From the NCBI GenBank assembly GCA_017408025.1, contig JAFQVJ010000030.1, forward strand, positions 1-64,000: DNA of 64,000 nt, written 5' to 3'. Below, one piece after another: positions 1 to 7,185 of this stretch; the first letter of the stretch is position 1, and each line of letters starts with the position of its first letter. Source of the stretch: Lachnospiraceae bacterium (lineage in GTDB: Bacteria; Bacillota; Clostridia; Lachnospirales; Lachnospiraceae). The translations under genes were made by a program, and so were the position numbers. The notes beneath the pieces are model-generated. The model was not told the origin of the DNA, made no database searches, and saw only the letters and a program-made list of their open reading frames with translations.

Positions 1-138
1 CGTGAAGCCCCCCTCAAGATGAGATATCCCATAGCATAAGCTAGTAAGACCCCTTGAAGACGACAAGGTTGATAGGTTAGAGGTGGAAGCATGGTAACAT
101 GTGTAGCTGACTAATACTAATAGGTCGAGGGCTTGACC
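1..138 (+). rRNA. rrl: 23S ribosomal RNA, 3' end (partial)
   Basis: The first 138 bases match the conserved 3' end of bacterial 23S rRNA, including the segment ending in ACTAATAGGTCGAGGGCTTG. The gene starts before the window. The 3' boundary is placed just after GCTTGACC and is approximate. No 5S rRNA signature is visible in the 190 bases before the first tRNA. Confidence 0.95.
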
Positions 139-327
139 ATAAAGGTTAGGTTGTTATTCCAAGAGGAATCGGAAAAGTCTAAAGATAAATTTTGTGTGAA
201 GTTTTGAAGGTACAAAAATCAATAATTATGATTTGATAGCATATTTATTTGAAAAAATGAATATAATAAAAGTACCAAAGACCAAAATTATATATTTAAT
301 ATAAGACTGGTCTCTTTTAAATTTTAT

Positions 328-400
328 TCCTCGATAGCTCAGTCGGTAGAGCGCTCGGCTGTTAACCGAGTTGTCGTAGGTTCGAGTCCTACTCGGGGAG
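328..400 (+). tRNA. tRNA-Asn (GTT)
   Basis: A complete 73-nt cloverleaf. The acceptor stem TCCTCGA pairs with TCGGGGA, the T arm has GGTTCGAGTCC, and the anticodon GTT lies at 361-363. It is the first of three tRNAs behind the 23S gene. CCA is not encoded. Confidence 0.97.
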
Positions 401-518
401 TTGACCATGATTTTAAAGAAGATTTGCTGAAAAGACTATATACAGCGAAAGAAATTAAGGTCACACCTAAACTTTTTATTTAAAATATTTGGGGCAAATA
501 TTTTAAAGCATAATATTT

Positions 519-590
519 GGCTCCATGGTCAAGCGGTTAAGACATCGCCCTTTCACGGCGGTAACACGGGTTCGATTCCCGTTGGAGTCA
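519..590 (+). tRNA. tRNA-Glu (TTC)
   Basis: A 72-nt cloverleaf. The acceptor stem GGCTCCA pairs with TGGAGTC, and the anticodon loop CTTTCAC places TTC at 552-554. The T arm GGGTTCGATTCCC is intact. Confidence 0.97.
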
Positions 591-670
591 TTGGGCAATA
601 AAAAAGTTGTAAAACTGATTGACTAATGCCACATACATTGGTATAATGTATGAGCTGACAAATTGAATAT

Positions 671-741
671 GGCGCGATCGCCAAGTGGTAAGGCCCCGGT
701 CTGCAACACCGTTATCACCGGTTCAAATCCGGTTCGCGCCT
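671..741 (+). tRNA. tRNA-Cys (GCA)
   Basis: A 71-nt cloverleaf. GGCGCGA pairs with TCGCGCC, the discriminator base is T as expected for Cys, and the anticodon GCA is at 703-705. It is followed at once by an intrinsic terminator, so it ends the rRNA/tRNA transcript. Confidence 0.97.
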
Positions 742-747
742 CTCTAG

Positions 748-779
748 TACCTCAGAGATATTCTCTGGGGTATTTTTTT
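748..779 (+). terminator. Intrinsic terminator of the rRNA-tRNA unit
   Basis: TACCTCAGAG pairs with CTCTGGGGTA around a 5-nt loop and is followed by seven T residues. It sits six bases after tRNA-Cys. Confidence 0.9.
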
Positions 780-817
780 GTTTAATAGGAAAGTTCTTCA
801 AACTTCCCTATTAAACA
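779..817 (+). repeat. Dispersed hairpin repeat, copy 1
   Basis: An inverted repeat in which TGTTTAATAGGAAAGTT faces AACTTCCCTATTAAACA around a short loop. It belongs to the family also seen at 915, 3259, 7794, 37149, 59056, 61385 and 62721. Like most copies it begins in the T-tract of a terminator. Confidence 0.8.
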
Positions 818-821
818 AAAA

Positions 822-914
822 ACGCTCCGCTAAGGATCGCACTACGGCGGATAGGAAGATGTCGCTAAAGCGACCCGCCGTAGGCGGAGAATCTTGCAAG
901 CAAGATTCTTTTTT
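822..914 (+). other. Nested-stem structured segment ending in a terminator
   Basis: Three stems nest inside each other: CTCCGC (825-830) with GCGGAG (884-889), CTACGGCGG (842-850) with CCGCCGTAG (875-883), and GTCGCT (861-866) with AGCGAC (869-874). The 3' strand is continuous while the 5' strand carries two bulges of about ten bases. GAATCTTG (889-896) and CAAGATTC (901-908) plus a T-tract then form a terminator. No gene with a ribosome site is seen. It lies between two hairpin-repeat copies and may be the diverged body of a longer element. Confidence 0.6.
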
Positions 915-951
915 ATTGTATAGGAAAGTTTCGAGAACTTTTCTATACAAT
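915..951 (+). repeat. Dispersed hairpin repeat, copy 2
   Basis: ATTGTATAGGAAAGTT (915-930) faces AACTTTTCTATACAAT (936-951) around a 5-nt loop with one mismatch. It flanks the structured segment at 822-914 opposite copy 1, so that segment is bracketed by two family hairpins. Confidence 0.8.
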
Positions 952-1005
952 TATAAAAAGTCTGACAAATTCTATTGATTTCTATTGATTTCAATAAAAA
1001 TATGG

Positions 1006-1034
1006 TTTACCCGTAACATGTTATATGATATAAT
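1006..1034 (+). promoter_or_regulatory. Sigma-A-type promoter of the CheX-like gene
   Basis: TTTACC, a 17-bp spacer and a perfect TATAAT. The predicted start near 1041 leaves a leader of about 140 nt, which contains a small hairpin (GGATATA/TATATCC near 1114-1129). I did not recognise a riboswitch in it. Confidence 0.65.
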
Positions 1035-1183
1035 GTATAAATAACAATCGTCATGTGTGATTCGTTGAAATTTTATAATATTTACAATGAGCAAGCGAAA
1101 AAAATTATTGCGGGGATATAGTTATATCCTTGCTTTTATCTAACTAAACGTGAAAGTAATTACAATCAGAAAGGATGAACAAT

Positions 1184-1660
1184 ATGAAGGCGTTAGACGT
1201 AAAACACATAAATCCATTTCTACAGGCGACACTGAACATTATGGAAACAATTGCTGGCGTTAAGCTGGGGGTTGGAAAGCCAGCAGTTGCGAAACTAGAA
1301 TTTCCAGACAATATATTTATATTGCAGGTAGGTGTGACTGGGGCTCTTAAGGGACAAGTATTGTTGGTTATGTCAGATGACAATGCGAAGTCAATTGCCA
1401 GTAAGATGATGATGGGGATGCCCGTAGAAACTCTCGACGACATGGCAAGCTCCGCGTTATGCGAGCTTAGCAATATGATTATGGGAAGTACAGCTACATT
1501 ATTTTCTACTCAGAAGATAGTTATGGATATAACACCACCTATTTCACTTCATGGCAATAATTTAAAGCTACAGACAGATATACAGGCATTAAAGATTCCA
1601 ATGGCTTTAGATGGAGCGGAGATTGTGTCATTGTACTTGTGCATCGGTGAGGAAGAGTAA
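1184..1660 (+). CDS. CheX-like chemotaxis phosphatase family protein
   Basis: Encodes about 158 residues resembling the CheX/CheC-like fold, a family that includes phosphatases of the response regulator CheY-P. Typical features are the N-terminal helix, the central LVMSDDNAKSIASKMM stretch and the helix reading SALCELSNMIMGS. That last segment corresponds to the E-x2-N active-site helix of CheX (E and N are both present in ELSNMI). The start is placed at 1184 because AAAGG at 1170-1174 is properly spaced from it; the in-frame ATG at 1175 lies too close. No other chemotaxis gene is in the window, so the partner is unknown. The gene has its own promoter and a DUF951 gene follows closely. Confidence 0.8.
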   Translation: MKALDVKHINPFLQATLNIMETIAGVKLGVGKPAVAKLEFPDNIFILQVGVTGALKGQVLLVMSDDNAKSIASKMMMGMPVETLDDMASSALCELSNMIMGSTATLFSTQKIVMDITPPISLHGNNLKLQTDIQALKIPMALDGAEIVSLYLCIGEEE

Positions 1661-1706
1661 ATAGCACGATTTTGAGAATATATGTGCCGAGGGAAGGAAA
1701 ATTAAG

Positions 1707-1883
1707 ATGACAATTGAACTTAATGACATAGTGAAATTGAAAAAAAAACATCCGTGTGGAAGCTTCGAGTGGCAGATATTGAGAGTAGGAGCGGATTTTA
1801 GACTAAAGTGTTTGGGATGTGGACATCAGGTAATGATGGCGCGAACACTGGTTGAAAAGAATATTAAATCCATAAGAAAATAA
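1707..1883 (+). CDS. DUF951 family small protein
   Basis: A 58-residue protein starting MTIELNDIVKLKKKHPCG and carrying two cysteine motifs, HPCGS and CLGCGH, that resemble a small zinc-binding or beta-barrel fold. This matches the DUF951 family as I know it; that family is common in Firmicutes and often lies near rpsF. GGGAAGG at 1691-1697 serves as ribosome site. It probably shares the upstream transcript with the CheX-like gene. Its function is not established. Confidence 0.8.
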   Translation: MTIELNDIVKLKKKHPCGSFEWQILRVGADFRLKCLGCGHQVMMARTLVEKNIKSIRK

Positions 1884-1893
1884 ATAAAAGTAC

Positions 1894-1922
1894 TTGCAAA
1901 TATATATTTTATATGATAAACT
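1894..1922 (+). promoter_or_regulatory. Probable promoter of rpsF-ssb-rpsR
   Basis: TTGCAA, 17 bp, TAAACT. The predicted transcription start is close to 1929, just ahead of the hairpin at 1946. The -10 box matches the consensus at four of six positions. Confidence 0.5.
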
Positions 1923-1945
1923 CTGTATTTGTGATGAATTAAATT

Positions 1946-1972
1946 AAAGGACATATATTGTATGTCCTTTTT
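1946..1972 (+). terminator. Terminator-like hairpin in the rpsF leader
   Basis: AAAGGACATA (1946-1955) pairs perfectly with TATGTCCTTT (1961-1970), followed by more T residues. It may end the DUF951 transcript. If the promoter at 1894 is real, the hairpin lies inside the rpsF leader, 50 bases before the start codon, and could attenuate the operon. Confidence 0.7.
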
Positions 1973-2022
1973 CCTTGCTCATCGTCAGACGGTGGGCCAG
2001 AGACCAAAAGGAGGTAAAAAAC

Positions 2023-2313
2023 ATGAACAAGTATGAATTAGCAGTAGTTGTTAACGTTAAGCTTGAAGATGAAGAAAGAGCTGCTACAATCGAGAAGGTA
2101 AAAGAGTATATCGTACGTTTCGGTGGTACAGTTACTAATGTTGACGACTGGGGTAAGAAGAGATTAGCTTACGAAATTCAGAAGAGCAGAGAAGCATTTT
2201 ATTACTTCATTCAGTTTGAGTCTGAGTCAACAGATTGTCCAAACGAAGTAGAGGCAAATGTTCGTCTTATGGAAAACGTTGTAAGATACTTATGTGTTAA
2301 GCAGGAAGCATAA
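2023..2313 (+). CDS. rpsF: 30S ribosomal protein S6
   Basis: A 96-residue protein starting MNKYELAVVVNVKLEDEERA, with the S6 fold and the conserved WGKKRLAYEIQK segment that contacts 16S rRNA and S18. The start is fixed by the AGGAGG site at 2009-2014; upstream in-frame codons lack such a site. It leads the classic rpsF-ssb-rpsR operon, in which S6 and S18 assemble together in the small subunit. The leader holds a terminator-like hairpin that could be part of autoregulation, a form of control known for this operon in other bacteria. Confidence 0.97.
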   Translation: MNKYELAVVVNVKLEDEERAATIEKVKEYIVRFGGTVTNVDDWGKKRLAYEIQKSREAFYYFIQFESESTDCPNEVEANVRLMENVVRYLCVKQEA

Positions 2314-2372
2314 TCTAGTCGATTGCATTGAAGCATCATTGCTATATAGTAAGATGCGGAAAGGATGTTAGT

Positions 2373-2816
2373 ATGAATAAAGTTATTCTTATGGGACGTC
2401 TCACAAGAGATCCGGATATCCGTTATTCTCAGGGTGAGAATGCAATGGCGATAGCTAGATACACATTAGCAGTTGACCGTCGTTTTAAAAGAGATGGAGG
2501 TAATGAGCAGACAGCAGATTTTATTTCATGTGTAGCATTTGCTAAACTGGCAGAGTTTGCAGAGAGATACTTACATCAGGGAACAAAGCTTGTTGTTGAA
2601 GGAAGAATCCAGACAGGAAGCTATACAAATAAGGATGGTCAGAAAGTATACACAACAGAAGTTGTTGTAGAAAATTGTGAATTTGCTGAAAGTAAAGCTT
2701 CAGCAGGAGACGGCGGAAGCTACGCTTCATCAAGACCTGAGCCAGTTAATGCAGCAGGTGACGGATTTATGAACATTCCAGATGGAGTAGAAGACGAAGG
2801 CTTACCATTTAACTAA
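2373..2816 (+). CDS. ssb: Single-stranded DNA-binding protein
   Basis: A 147-residue SSB. The OB fold occupies about residues 1-105, with [18 protein letters not shown] at the start, [12 protein letters not shown] in the middle and the [14 protein letters not shown] loop. A low-complexity linker leads to the acidic tip DEGLPFN, the usual docking tail for partner proteins of replication and repair. The start follows GGAAAGG at 2358-2364. It sits between rpsF and rpsR as in most Firmicutes. Confidence 0.96.
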   Translation: MNKVILMGRLTRDPDIRYSQGENAMAIARYTLAVDRRFKRDGGNEQTADFISCVAFAKLAEFAERYLHQGTKLVVEGRIQTGSYTNKDGQKVYTTEVVVENCEFAESKASAGDGGSYASSRPEPVNAAGDGFMNIPDGVEDEGLPFN

Positions 2817-2869
2817 ATTGTATTTGCTTGCAAGTACGATTAAACAAAGTAAAACAGGAGGTAATAATT

Positions 2870-3139
2870 ATGCCAATGAATAGAGAAAAAGGCGATAAGA
2901 TGGATGGCTCTATGAAGAGAAGACCAATGCGCAGAAGAAAGAAAGTTTGCGTATTCTGTGGTGACAAGAACAACACTATCGACTTCAAGGATGTAAATAA
3001 GTTAAAGAGATATGTATCTGAAAGAGGAAAGATTCTTCCTAGAAGAATCACAGGAAACTGTGCTAAGCATCAGAGAGCTCTTACAGTTGCTGTAAAGAGA
3101 GCAAGACATATCGCTTTAATGCCATACACATTAGACTAA
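2870..3139 (+). CDS. rpsR: 30S ribosomal protein S18
   Basis: An 89-residue protein whose basic N terminus ([16 protein letters not shown]) and C-terminal segment [20 protein letters not shown] are diagnostic of S18. The start follows AGGAGG at 2857-2862. The CVFCGD motif and later Cys and His residues suggest the zinc-binding form of S18. It is the last gene of the operon; a terminator follows at 3224. Confidence 0.97.
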   Translation: MPMNREKGDKMDGSMKRRPMRRRKKVCVFCGDKNNTIDFKDVNKLKRYVSERGKILPRRITGNCAKHQRALTVAVKRARHIALMPYTLD

Positions 3140-3223
3140 ACCCTGAAAAATCAAGGGTTTCAGAGGTTGTGAATTTGAGTTTGACTCAAATTTGACACAG
3201 GCTTTATATGTGAAATGTATATT

Positions 3224-3258
3224 AGACTCATAGTTCGAAAGGGCTATGGGTCTTTTTT
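3224..3258 (+). terminator. Intrinsic terminator of the rpsF operon
   Basis: AGACTCATAG (3224-3233) pairs with CTATGGGTCT (3244-3253) and runs into six T residues. A hairpin-repeat element begins in its T-tract. Confidence 0.9.
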
Positions 3259-3440
3259 ATTGTATAGGAGAGTTCTTGAAACTCTCTTATACAATAAAAA
3301 AGCTCCACAAGGAATTAATCACACGAAGAGAGAATTGTAAGCTGAAGCTGACCGTGCTCGGCTCGCAAAGCGGAACAAGTCCCTCAAGATAGAGTGATTT
3401 AGAGAGTTGGAGTGGACTTGTCCAGTTTGTTATAAAAAAG
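3259..3440 (+). repeat. Dispersed hairpin repeat, long form (copy 3)
   Basis: It starts with ATTGTATAGGAGAGTT facing AACTCTCTTATACAAT (3259-3295). A body of about 145 bases follows that shares with the copy at 7794 the blocks GCTGACCGTGCTCGGCTCGC, AAGTCCCTCA and GTGGACTTGTCCA. The last block is a small hairpin. The element ends directly before the -35 box of the NAD operon promoter. Confidence 0.8.
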
Positions 3441-3443
3441 TGT

Positions 3444-3472
3444 TTGACTTGTTATTGAAAAAGCGATATTAT
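3444..3472 (+). promoter_or_regulatory. Promoter of the NAD-salvage operon
   Basis: TTGACT, 17 bp, TATTAT. It directly adjoins the repeat element at 3259-3440. The first gene encodes an NrtR-like domain, so an NrtR-type operator could lie here, but I could not identify one by eye. Confidence 0.75.
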
Positions 3473-3506
3473 CAAAATGTGAATAACAAAAAGGGAGGAG
3501 AATTTT

Positions 3507-5675
3507 ATGACTTGTGAAGAGGTATATGAAACTGGTCTTCTGTATCATCATTATGCAAATACAGCATATCCACTTACGCCAGGTTCTTTTATGCAGTATC
3601 GCTTGAAAGAACAGAAGGAAATAAAGGAATTTGTTACAAACGAGTGGAAGGATGTAGACGAATTATGTTTGTATATACATATTCCGTTTTGTAAGACCAG
3701 ATGTAAGTTCTGTGAGTATGTTGTCTTAGAGAATACCGACGAGGAAATAGAAAATGAATATATAGAACTGCTTCTTAAGGAAATGAATATGTATTCAAAA
3801 CTTCTTAAGGGTAAACGAATTGTGGGGTATGATTTAGGTGGTGGAACACCTACTAAGCTTTCGGTAGAAAATCTTGAGAGAATTACACATGCGGTTAACG
3901 AATTGTTTAATATAGAAGATGGTATTACATTTAGTATTGAAACAACACCACTTATTGCAGCTAATGAGCCTGATAAAATTAAAGCTGTATACGATATGGG
4001 ATATAGAAGAATAAGTATGGGGGTTCAGACAGTGTCGGAGAAGCTTCTTTCGGAGCTTGGGAGAGATGGCTCGAAAAGCTTGTATGAGAGAGCTGTAGAT
4101 AATATTAGAAAAGCAGGTTTTAAGAATTTTAATATTGATTTGATGTATGGATTTTTACATCAGAGCGAAAGGGATTTTGATAATACACTACATTACGCAG
4201 TGGGCTTAGGCCCTGAGTATATTACTCTATATCGTAATCGTTACAAGGGAACTAAAATAGAGAGTGAAGCGGGTGGTGTTTCCATATATAAAGCTATGTA
4301 CCAATATCGAATCGCTTATCGTGTTCTTACAGAAAATGGATATAAGGCCAATGTTGGAAAGAATACATTTAGTAAGGTTGATGGAGATTATGGTACAAGT
4401 GACTACTTAACGACCAGAGTTATTAACGGTACTCCTTATGTGGGAATTGGACTTGGAGCCCAGTCTTTTGGAATGAATTATCTTGCATATAATCTTGGAG
4501 CAGCAGAGAAGAAGATGGAACGATATCGCAAGGCAATCAACGAAGGTATTATTCCTTTCCAGGATATATATCGTTTACCGCAGGATGAGTGCATTGCAAA
4601 AATGGTATCAGTAGCTTTCTACTTTGCTTTTATAGATATGGAGGCATTCAAGAAAAGATTTGGTATTGATATTAAGGATAGATTTAAAGATGAGCTTGAA
4701 TTTGTAATTGAAAATAAGTTAATGGAAATCAAAGATAATAGAATTTATCTTACAGAAAGAGGTTCTGATTATATTAATGGTGTAATTCCATTATTTTATT
4801 CCGATAGGTCAAAAGAAGAGCTTAAAACAGCATTTTTAAATCAAAGACGTTCAGAAAAATCGGATGAAGAGCTTTTCTTATCAGCATATAATATGGAGGA
4901 TTATGAAAGGCCGTCAGTAACGACGGATATAGTAGCTTTTTCTATTCAGTCAGAACAGCAGGATACTTATCGTCACAATCCTAAAAGTAAGCTTTCGGTA
5001 CTTTTAATAAAGCGAGGGGAACATCCGTTTATGAATAGGTGGGCATTGCCAGGAGGATTTCTTAAGGGAGATGAAAGTATTGAACAATGTGCTCTAAGAG
5101 AAATCACAGAGGAAACTAATGTTACACCAGAGGCACTTATGCTGTTTGACCAATTTAGTGAGCCTGATAGGGACCCTAGAGGGCGAATTATTACAAATGC
5201 ATTTTTGTCTATTATAAGTGAAGATGGATTAAAGCTTATGGGAGGGGATGATGCAATAGATGCAAGGTGGTTTGAAATATCACTTGACCAGAGGGAAGAT
5301 GGCAATTATATCTTACAGCTTAAATGTCAGGAAATGGCTATTACTGCTATTTTAAAAGAAAAGGTAAGTCGTTTTGGCAAGAAAGAATTTGATATTGTTG
5401 AAAGTGATGGTCTAGCCTTTGACCACGCGAAAATAATAGCGACAGCATTAACAGTACTTCGAAAAGATGTAAAAGATTTTGAATTTATTTTTGATTTTCT
5501 ACCAGAGAAGTTTACTCTTACAGCATTACAGAAGGTACAGGAAACGATTATGAATGTTTCGCAGCTTCCTGCTAATTTCCGTCGAAAAATTGCGGATTAT
5601 GTAATAGAAACTGACGAATATGTAACAGGTGCAGGTCATAGACCAGCTAAATTATTTAAAAGAAAGATGAATTAG
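3507..5675 (+). CDS. Radical SAM (HemN/HemW-like) - Nudix - NrtR-like wHTH fusion protein
   Basis: A 722-residue three-part protein. Residues 1 to about 460 are a coproporphyrinogen-oxidase-like radical SAM enzyme: the 4Fe-4S motif is C62-x3-C66-x2-C69, followed by GGGTPTKLS and a HemN-type C-terminal region. Residues about 490-600 are a Nudix domain with box GFLKGDESIEQCALREITEE; the usual Gly after the EE pair is replaced by Asn, but the metal-binding REITEE is intact. The last 90 residues match the winged helix of NrtR regulators, with NFRRKI and GAGHRPAKLFK. NrtR proteins sense ADP-ribose-type ligands and repress NAD genes. The next genes are nicotinamidase and NAD synthetase, so this protein likely senses or regulates NAD status. 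The role of the radical SAM half is unknown. The GGGAGGAG site at 3493-3500 sets the start. Confidence 0.85.
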   Translation: MTCEEVYETGLLYHHYANTAYPLTPGSFMQYRLKEQKEIKEFVTNEWKDVDELCLYIHIPFCKTRCKFCEYVVLENTDEEIENEYIELLLKEMNMYSKLLKGKRIVGYDLGGGTPTKLSVENLERITHAVNELFNIEDGITFSIETTPLIAANEPDKIKAVYDMGYRRISMGVQTVSEKLLSELGRDGSKSLYERAVDNIRKAGFKNFNIDLMYGFLHQSERDFDNTLHYAVGLGPEYITLYRNRYKGTKIESEAGGVSIYKAMYQYRIAYRVLTENGYKANVGKNTFSKVDGDYGTSDYLTTRVINGTPYVGIGLGAQSFGMNYLAYNLGAAEKKMERYRKAINEGIIPFQDIYRLPQDECIAKMVSVAFYFAFIDMEAFKKRFGIDIKDRFKDELEFVIENKLMEIKDNRIYLTERGSDYINGVIPLFYSDRSKEELKTAFLNQRRSEKSDEELFLSAYNMEDYERPSVTTDIVAFSIQSEQQDTYRHNPKSKLSVLLIKRGEHPFMNRWALPGGFLKGDESIEQCALREITEETNVTPEALMLFDQFSEPDRDPRGRIITNAFLSIISEDGLKLMGGDDAIDARWFEISLDQREDGNYILQLKCQEMAITAILKEKVSRFGKKEFDIVESDGLAFDHAKIIATALTVLRKDVKDFEFIFDFLPEKFTLTALQKVQETIMNVSQLPANFRRKIADYVIETDEYVTGAGHRPAKLFKRKMN

Positions 5676-5688
5676 GGGGGAATGATTT

Positions 5689-6213
5689 ATGAAGAAGTTT
5701 TTAGTAGTAGTTGATATGCAGAAGGATTTTGTCGATGGCGCTTTAGGGAGCAAAGAGGCTGTAGCTATAGTTCCTAATGTAGTAAAAAAGATTAATGAGT
5801 TTGATGGAGAAATATTTGTAACATATGATACACACTTTGAGAATTATATGGAGACAAATGAGGGAAAGAATCTTCCAGTTGAGCACTGTATAAAGGGCAC
5901 AGACGGATGGAAACTTAATGATGAGGTTGCTTTAGCATTAAAGGGGAAGAAATATACAGAAGTTGAGAAATTTACTTTTGGTTCTGTTAAGTTACCAGAG
6001 CTTGTAAAGGAAGCAGCAGGGAATGAGGAATTTACAGTTGAACTTATCGGTCTTTGTACAGATATATGTGTTGTATCAAATGCATTGATGCTAAAGGCTA
6101 ATTTCCCAGAGATGGATATGTTTGTTGATTCAGCATGCTGTGCAGGTGTTACAGTAGAGAGCCATGAGGCGGCACTCACAACTATGAAGATGTGCCAGAT
6201 AGGAGTGAAGTAA
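5689..6213 (+). CDS. pncA: Nicotinamidase / isochorismatase-family hydrolase
   Basis: A 174-residue cysteine hydrolase that probably converts nicotinamide to nicotinate. The catalytic triad is visible as Asp9 in VVDMQKDFVDG, Lys in EKFTFGS and Cys in GLCTDICVVSNAL. The metal-site pattern (D and H in TYDTHFENY) is also present. It begins 13 bases after the fusion gene stop, with GGGGGG nearby as ribosome site, and is followed by a 50-aa gene and nadE. This fits salvage of nicotinamide into NAD. A nicotinate phosphoribosyltransferase is not in the window. Confidence 0.9.
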   Translation: MKKFLVVVDMQKDFVDGALGSKEAVAIVPNVVKKINEFDGEIFVTYDTHFENYMETNEGKNLPVEHCIKGTDGWKLNDEVALALKGKKYTEVEKFTFGSVKLPELVKEAAGNEEFTVELIGLCTDICVVSNALMLKANFPEMDMFVDSACCAGVTVESHEAALTTMKMCQIGVK

Positions 6214-6214
6214 T

Positions 6215-6367
6215 ATGATTAAGCTAGATGAAAGCATAAAGTTGCTTGATTATTATGATTATCGGAATATAATAGAGGATGTATTGCCAAAGCTTAAGGA
6301 TGGCAAGATGATTAAGGAACAGAGTCTTGCAGAGATTAGAAATATTCTTCATGGAGGTAAGTTTTAA
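6215..6367 (+). CDS. Small 50-aa protein of the NAD operon, function unknown
   Basis: An ATG two bases after the pncA stop opens a 50-residue frame (MIKLDESIKLLDYYDY to RNILHGGKF). Its stop overlaps the nadE start as TAATG, which implies translational coupling. AGGAG lies just upstream, inside the end of pncA. The predicted protein is charged and helical with no cysteine motif or membrane segment. I do not recognise the family. Tight packing between two NAD genes suggests a linked role. Confidence 0.65.
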   Translation: MIKLDESIKLLDYYDYRNIIEDVLPKLKDGKMIKEQSLAEIRNILHGGKF

Positions 6368-7092
6368 TGTTTGATGCAGTAAAGGTAAAAGATGAATGTG
6401 TACAATGGATCAGAGATTTCTTTGAGGAGAATGGTCCAGGCTGTAATGCAGTATTAGGTATTTCAGGAGGAAAGGATAGCTCTGTAGCTGCTGCATTATG
6501 TGTGGAAGCGTTGGGAAAGGACAGAGTAATCGGCGTGCTTATGCCATGTGGTGAGCAGCATGATATTGATATGGCATATATGCTTGTAAATCATTTGGAT
6601 ATAAAGCATTATGTGGTAAATATTAAAGATGCTGTAGAAGGTCTTAAGGGAAGTATGCCACTTGAGTTATCAACACAGAGCTTGACAAATATGCCACCTA
6701 GAATTCGTATGACAACTCTTTATGCAGTATCTCAAAGTTGTAATGGTAGAGTTGTAAATACATGTAATCTCTCAGAGGATTGGGTAGGTTATTCTACAAG
6801 ATACGGTGATGCTGCAGGTGATTTTAGTCCACTTTGTAATCTTACAGTACAAGAAGTAAAGGAAATAGGACGTATTCTTAAACTTCCAGATGCTCTTGTA
6901 GACAAGGTGCCTATAGATGGATTATGTGGTAAAACGGATGAGGATAATCTTGGATTTACTTACGCAGAGCTTGATAGATATATTAGAACTGGTGAGATTG
7001 AGGATATGGCGAAGAAGGAGCGAATCGATACACTTCATAAGCGAAATCTGTTTAAGCTACAGTTGATGCCAGGTTTTGAGCCTAGTGTGTAG
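6367..7092 (+). CDS. nadE: NAD(+) synthetase (ammonia-type)
   Basis: A 241-residue N-type ATP pyrophosphatase. The PP-loop SGGKDSS is near residue 35. The segments NTCNLSEDWVGYSTRYGDAAGDFSPL and KVPIDGLCGKTDEDNLGF match the deamido-NAD and ATP-binding parts of NadE. There is no N-terminal nitrilase-type glutaminase domain, so ammonia is the expected nitrogen donor. It catalyses the last step of NAD synthesis and ends the operon. Confidence 0.93.
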   Translation: MFDAVKVKDECVQWIRDFFEENGPGCNAVLGISGGKDSSVAAALCVEALGKDRVIGVLMPCGEQHDIDMAYMLVNHLDIKHYVVNIKDAVEGLKGSMPLELSTQSLTNMPPRIRMTTLYAVSQSCNGRVVNTCNLSEDWVGYSTRYGDAAGDFSPLCNLTVQEVKEIGRILKLPDALVDKVPIDGLCGKTDEDNLGFTYAELDRYIRTGEIEDMAKKERIDTLHKRNLFKLQLMPGFEPSV

Positions 7093-7185
7093 ATGATGAT
7101 TAAGAAAGCATATTTGTAGCCAATTTGCAGTTGCTAGTTGATCCTAATGATAAGAAAAAATAAAAAAGGAACAAAGGTGGAAAAA

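Noticed and set aside
778-978. 66-aa plus-strand frame behind tRNA-Cys
   Set aside because: It runs through two hairpin repeats, a nested stem stack and a terminator, and has no ribosome site.
1041-1183. Cyclic-di-GMP or other riboswitch in the CheX-like leader
   Set aside because: The leader has one small hairpin, but I could not find the conserved core of a known class.
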